From Polynucleobacter campilacus (GTDB lineage Bacteria > Pseudomonadota > Gammaproteobacteria > Burkholderiales > Burkholderiaceae), in the NCBI RefSeq assembly GCF_002206625.1, contig NZ_NGUP01000003.1, positions 642,968-706,967 on the forward strand: a DNA stretch of 64,000 nt, read 5' to 3'. The translations under genes were made by a program, and so were the position numbers. Shown one piece after another: positions 60,676 through 64,000 of this stretch (within the stretch, counting starts at the first letter, position 1; every line of letters starts with the position of its first letter). The notes under the pieces were generated by a model. It ran no database searches. It saw only the letters and a list, made by a program, of their open reading frames with translations, and had not been told where the DNA came from.

Positions 60676-62211
60676 TTAACTATCTAAAGAGCCGTTTTTA
60701 ATTAATAACAATATTTTCTTTTTGACCTCAGCAAGAGGTCTTTCCCAATCACCCCTTTTATCTTGTCTCAGTAAAGAGGTATTGGGGTACCAAGGGCTTT
60801 GGTCACATTCGGTCAGGGACATAAAATCAGGCGGGTCTGGTATCAGTAAGAGAGTAGCTACCCCAAGGGCCCCTGCAAGGTGAGCGCAGGCAGTATCTAC
60901 CGATATTACAAGGTCTAATTGAGAAATTAACCCTGCTGTATCTGAAAAATCGATAAGGTCATTTGTATGGATATTTAAACCCTCCAGAGATGGCGCTTTG
61001 AATGCAGTATCAGATCCAAACTCAGTTTGAATGGCATGAAACTCAACACCATCAGATTTTAATTCGGCAATGAGATCGGCAAACAGTAAAAAGGGAACGT
61101 TCCTTTTTTCGCTTACTTTATTGGCATACTTCCCGGAGCCGCGCCAACTTATTCCAATCTTGAGTGGAGTAGGTTTGCCTTTCGAGCATTCAAGTTTTTT
61201 AGCCCAGATTGCTCTCTTTGTTGGATCAGTCTTCAAATAGCGCATAGACATGGGGATGGTGTCTAGTGTTGTGCCAAATGCTAGAGGAAGACTCATGATG
61301 GGGCAGTGGAAATCAATCCTGTCGTGATAATTTTCTGAGAAACTTTGCTGATCTACAGCCTTGATAGTGAGGCTGAGACTTTTCATCAGGGGTACAAGAG
61401 ATTTTGGTGCTCCAAATATAACCTTTGCACCTTTTATATTTTCAAGAAGAGGTAGGTAGCGACTAAATTGGATCGTATCTCCAAAGCCTTGTTCTGCATG
61501 AATATAAATGGTCTTACCCTCCAGAGATTGATGCCCAAGCCAGAGTGGAGCATCGAGCTTGGGCATATGCTCCATCATTCCTGAAACATGCCGGCGTGAT
61601 TCGAATAGAGGCCAGCCTGCCTCGAAGTTTCCTAATCTAAGTAGTGAGAGTGCTTTATTCCATTTTGCAAGATAGTTATTGGGGTTTGTAAATATCGCCC
61701 CATCAAAATATTTGAGTGCATCCTCATATTTTTTTTGTTCGTTGAGTAAATTTCCTAATCCAATGAGTGCATCTTCATACTTCGGATTCAGTTTAAGCGC
61801 TTTTATGTAGCAATTATTAGCATCTAGAAATTCCTCTTTTTCTAGATGAGCATGACCTTTATTGGACCAAGCAGCAACTAAATTTGGATCGATTGCTAGG
61901 CAATTAGAAAAATATTCAATTGCTAATTCGTAATAATTTTCATGTGCGGTACAAACGCCTAGATTGAGCCAGCCGATAGAGTCTTCGGGGGAAATCTTTA
62001 ATAATTTTCTACAAAAACTTTTAGCTTCCTCCCATTCTTTTAATTGAATACAAGTTGCCGAAAGACTAGCCAAAATTGAAGGGCGTTCCGGCATGATTTT
62101 GTAGGCATCAAGAAGGGATAATTTGGCACGGTCATAATCGCCATTATCGAAATAATTCAAGCCAACTTGAAAATATTCCTTTGCCGTCTCAAATTGATTG
62201 TCTGTATTCAC
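60676..62211 (-). CDS. TPR protein with GT9-like glycosyltransferase domain
   Basis: 511 residues. The N-terminal half is five or more TPRs (for example AWSNKGHAHLEKEEFLDANNCYIKALKLNP, in parts). The C-terminal half has IYIHAEQGFGDTIQFSRYL, the CPIMSLPLAF block, IGISWRGSGKYA and LVISVDTACAHLAGALG, a pattern akin to glycosyltransferase family 9 with a nucleotide-binding GxG-type turn. The acceptor and donor are unknown. It pairs with the split gene and the divergent GT41-like gene as a likely protein glycosylation set. Confidence 0.8.
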   Translation of the reverse strand: MNTDNQFETAKEYFQVGLNYFDNGDYDRAKLSLLDAYKIMPERPSILASLSATCIQLKEWEEAKSFCRKLLKISPEDSIGWLNLGVCTAHENYYELAIEYFSNCLAIDPNLVAAWSNKGHAHLEKEEFLDANNCYIKALKLNPKYEDALIGLGNLLNEQKKYEDALKYFDGAIFTNPNNYLAKWNKALSLLRLGNFEAGWPLFESRRHVSGMMEHMPKLDAPLWLGHQSLEGKTIYIHAEQGFGDTIQFSRYLPLLENIKGAKVIFGAPKSLVPLMKSLSLTIKAVDQQSFSENYHDRIDFHCPIMSLPLAFGTTLDTIPMSMRYLKTDPTKRAIWAKKLECSKGKPTPLKIGISWRGSGKYANKVSEKRNVPFLLFADLIAELKSDGVEFHAIQTEFGSDTAFKAPSLEGLNIHTNDLIDFSDTAGLISQLDLVISVDTACAHLAGALGVATLLLIPDPPDFMSLTECDQSPWYPNTSLLRQDKRGDWERPLAEVKKKILLLIKNGSLDS

Positions 62212-62312
62212 CTGGGCTCTAGCAAAAATTTATCTTTGGTAATAATGCTAACATTGCCTAATCATATAGGCCGCTCTTGGGCAAACTCCAAAAAAGACCA
62301 TTAAATTAGCGC

Positions 62313-64000
62313 ATGCAAAGATTAGATTCATCAGCTGAAGCGAAGCTCTTATCTGAGGCTGCGGCATATTACGGTCAAAATGACCTAAAAAATGCGAAGA
62401 GCTTGCTGCAGACACTCCTAGATTCAAACCCCACTCATTATCGTGCCAATGAATTGATGGCCTACGTTGAACTGTCATCAGGGAATCTAGAGGCTGGTGA
62501 GGTTTGCTTGGCTAAGGCTTGCCTTGATGTGAATTCCTCTTCCGAGGCTAATTATTATTTAGGCTCCTTATATTTAGAAAGAGCTGCTTACTCGGATGCC
62601 GTGAAGTTTCTTAAGAAAGCCGTCTTGAAGGACGGGCAGTCTTTTGAGGCTCGACATGATCTTGGTGCTGCTCTTGCCCTTCTTGGTAAGACTAGCGAGG
62701 CCCTGGATGCCCTTCTAAGTGCCGCCCAATTAAATTCTCATTCAAGCGAGCTTCACTTTAATCTTGGAAGACTCTACGAAGAACTATGTAAATCAACTGA
62801 GGCTATTGAGCATTATGACAAGGCGTTGGCTATTAATGATCAATACTTGGAGGCGTATCTAAATAAGGGCATACTTTTTGAAGAGTTAAGAGATTTTGAA
62901 TCAGCAAAAGCTTGCTATATGCAGGCTATAAAGATTAATCCTTTGCATCGAGATGTATGGCTAAATTATTCCAAACTCTTAACAGAACAAAATCAGAATA
63001 TTGTTGCGCTTGAGGCCATCGACAAGGCCATTGCTATAGATAGACAATACGCAAACGCACATAGTAATAAAGCATTTATTCTAAATAAGCTAGAGCGCCC
63101 ACATGATGCATTATCAGCCGCAGAAGAGGCTCTTAGATTAAATCCCTTATTTGCAGAGGCCTGGGTTAATAGAGGAATCTCTTTGCGGGTACTTAAGAGC
63201 TCCGATGAAGCAATTGCTTCTTACCAAAAAGCATTGAGCATTAAGCCTGATTACGCAGAAGCCTGGTCAAACCAGGGTGCGGTACTTGCTGAGCTAAAAC
63301 GTTTCGATGAAGCAATTGCTTCTTACCAAAAAGCATTGAGCATTAAGCCTGATTACGCAGAAGCCTGGTCAAACCAGGGTGCGGTACTTGCTGAGCTAAA
63401 ACGTTTCGATGAAGCAATTGCTTCTTACCAAAAATCATTGAGCATTAAGCCTGATTACGCAGAAGCCTGGTCAAACCAGGGTGCGGTACTTGCTGAGCTA
63501 AAACGTTTCGATGAAGCAATTGCTTCTTACCAAAAAGCATTGAGCATTAAGCCTGATTATGATTTTTTAGAGGGGATGTTGGCGCATCTCAATATCTTGG
63601 CATGTGATTGGAAATGCTATCAGGAAAGAGTCAACAGTTTATTGAAAAAAGTAAAAAATGGAAAAAAAGTTGTCTCACCATTTACATTGTTAGCAATTTC
63701 GGATGACGAATCTGCCCATTTAGAAGCTGCAAAAATTTGGGCTAATAAAAAAATTCAGTTACTTAGCTATCTTCCATCGAAGCAGAAGACAACTCAGAGA
63801 AAAAAAATTCGTATTGGATATTTTTCTGCGGATTTTCGTAATCACCCAGTCGCGCATTTGGCCGCCGGTCTCTTCGAAGCTCATGATAAAGAACGTTTTG
63901 AAACCTATGCTTTTTCCTTTGGGCCCAGTGGCGAAGATGCAATGAGACTAAGGTTAAAAAATGCCTTTGATGATTTTATCGATGTACGTGGTAAGACTGA
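62313..64000 (+). CDS. TPR O-GlcNAc transferase-like protein (GT41/SPINDLY), partial
   Basis: Open from ATG 62313 (MQRLDSSAEAKLLSEAAAYY) to the window end, 562 codons, C-terminus missing. About ten TPRs (DEAIASYQKALSIKPDYAEA type) fill residues 10 to about 415. KKIRIGYFSADFRNHPVAHL (about residues 510-530) opens the GT41 catalytic domain, as in OGT/SPINDLY. Such proteins add sugars to Ser/Thr of other proteins. Three almost identical 102-bp repeats encode TPRs at 63204-63509. Confidence 0.85.
   Translation, partial: MQRLDSSAEAKLLSEAAAYYGQNDLKNAKSLLQTLLDSNPTHYRANELMAYVELSSGNLEAGEVCLAKACLDVNSSSEANYYLGSLYLERAAYSDAVKFLKKAVLKDGQSFEARHDLGAALALLGKTSEALDALLSAAQLNSHSSELHFNLGRLYEELCKSTEAIEHYDKALAINDQYLEAYLNKGILFEELRDFESAKACYMQAIKINPLHRDVWLNYSKLLTEQNQNIVALEAIDKAIAIDRQYANAHSNKAFILNKLERPHDALSAAEEALRLNPLFAEAWVNRGISLRVLKSSDEAIASYQKALSIKPDYAEAWSNQGAVLAELKRFDEAIASYQKALSIKPDYAEAWSNQGAVLAELKRFDEAIASYQKSLSIKPDYAEAWSNQGAVLAELKRFDEAIASYQKALSIKPDYDFLEGMLAHLNILACDWKCYQERVNSLLKKVKNGKKVVSPFTLLAISDDESAHLEAAKIWANKKIQLLSYLPSKQKTTQRKKIRIGYFSADFRNHPVAHLAAGLFEAHDKERFETYAFSFGPSGEDAMRLRLKNAFDDFIDVRGKT
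63204..63559 (+). repeat. 102-bp tandem TPR repeats
   Basis: Three consecutive 102-bp units start at 63204, 63306 and 63408, and a fourth, partial one at 63510 matches for 50 bases. Units 1 and 2 are identical; unit 3 differs by one base (T at 63435, changing Ala to Ser). Each encodes one 34-residue TPR, so copy number changes keep the frame. Confidence 0.95.

Noticed and set aside
63204..63559. 102-bp repeats as a CRISPR array
   Set aside because: The units are contiguous without spacers, in frame, and each encodes a TPR.

Overview
The window reads as a core chromosomal segment of a betaproteobacterium of the Burkholderiaceae, most likely Polynucleobacter or a close relative. Pointers are the uninterrupted rpoC/str/S10/spc/alpha ribosomal superoperon, the Burkholderiales-type porin, the short (HisZ-dependent type) HisG, mlaA sitting inside the mla operon, and very compact spacing: no gene-free gap exceeds 300 bases. 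This assignment is recognition by eye, not a database match. No tRNA, rRNA or CRISPR array was seen.

Layout. 1-19.2 kb: the end of rpoC, a terminator and a new promoter, then rpsL-rpsG-fusA-tuf, the S10 block (rpsJ to rpsQ), the spc block (rplN to rpmJ, with secY and infA) and the alpha block (rpsM-rpsK-rpsD-rpoA-rplQ), closed by a UUCG-loop terminator. Several gene junctions inside this block carry structured leaders (rpsL-rpsG, tuf-rpsJ, rpsJ-rplC, rpsQ-rplN, rpsK-rpsD) that look regulatory. 19.3-27.9 kb: housekeeping genes (cutA, dsbD, a MOSC protein, hemB, engB, a cytochrome c4, lysA, lptM, cyaY, aroB, aroK). 27.9-29.8 kb: a reduced type IV pilus/secretin locus, with a short secretin that appears to lack its N1 domain and one inner-membrane protein in place of the usual pilMNOP genes. 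29.9-45.1 kb: mrcA, a REP-associated transposase gene (RAYT) with nearby inverted repeats, gltBD, mlaFEDACB, an ABC-2 exporter and ibaG. 45.1-56 kb: murA, then the histidine cluster and tatABC. The his cluster is interrupted twice by minus-strand genes: hisC is inverted, and a hicAB toxin-antitoxin pair sits between hisF and hisI. 56-64 kb: a Sel1-type protein, a major porin, and a cluster of three TPR/glycosyltransferase genes. One of the three is split by a 7-base homopolymer frameshift, and another carries nearly identical 102-bp tandem TPR repeats and runs off the window end.

Together the genes cover translation and transcription machinery, protein export (SecY, Tat), periplasmic thiol and lipid maintenance (DsbD, Mla, LptM), peptidoglycan synthesis (MurA, PBP1A), nitrogen assimilation (GltBD), and His, Lys, aromatic and haem biosynthesis. 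The least ordinary parts are the short secretin with its PilP/GspC-like partner, the TPR-glycosyltransferase cluster beside the porin, the twice-broken his cluster, and the repeated promoter-plus-hairpin modules ahead of ribosomal protein genes.
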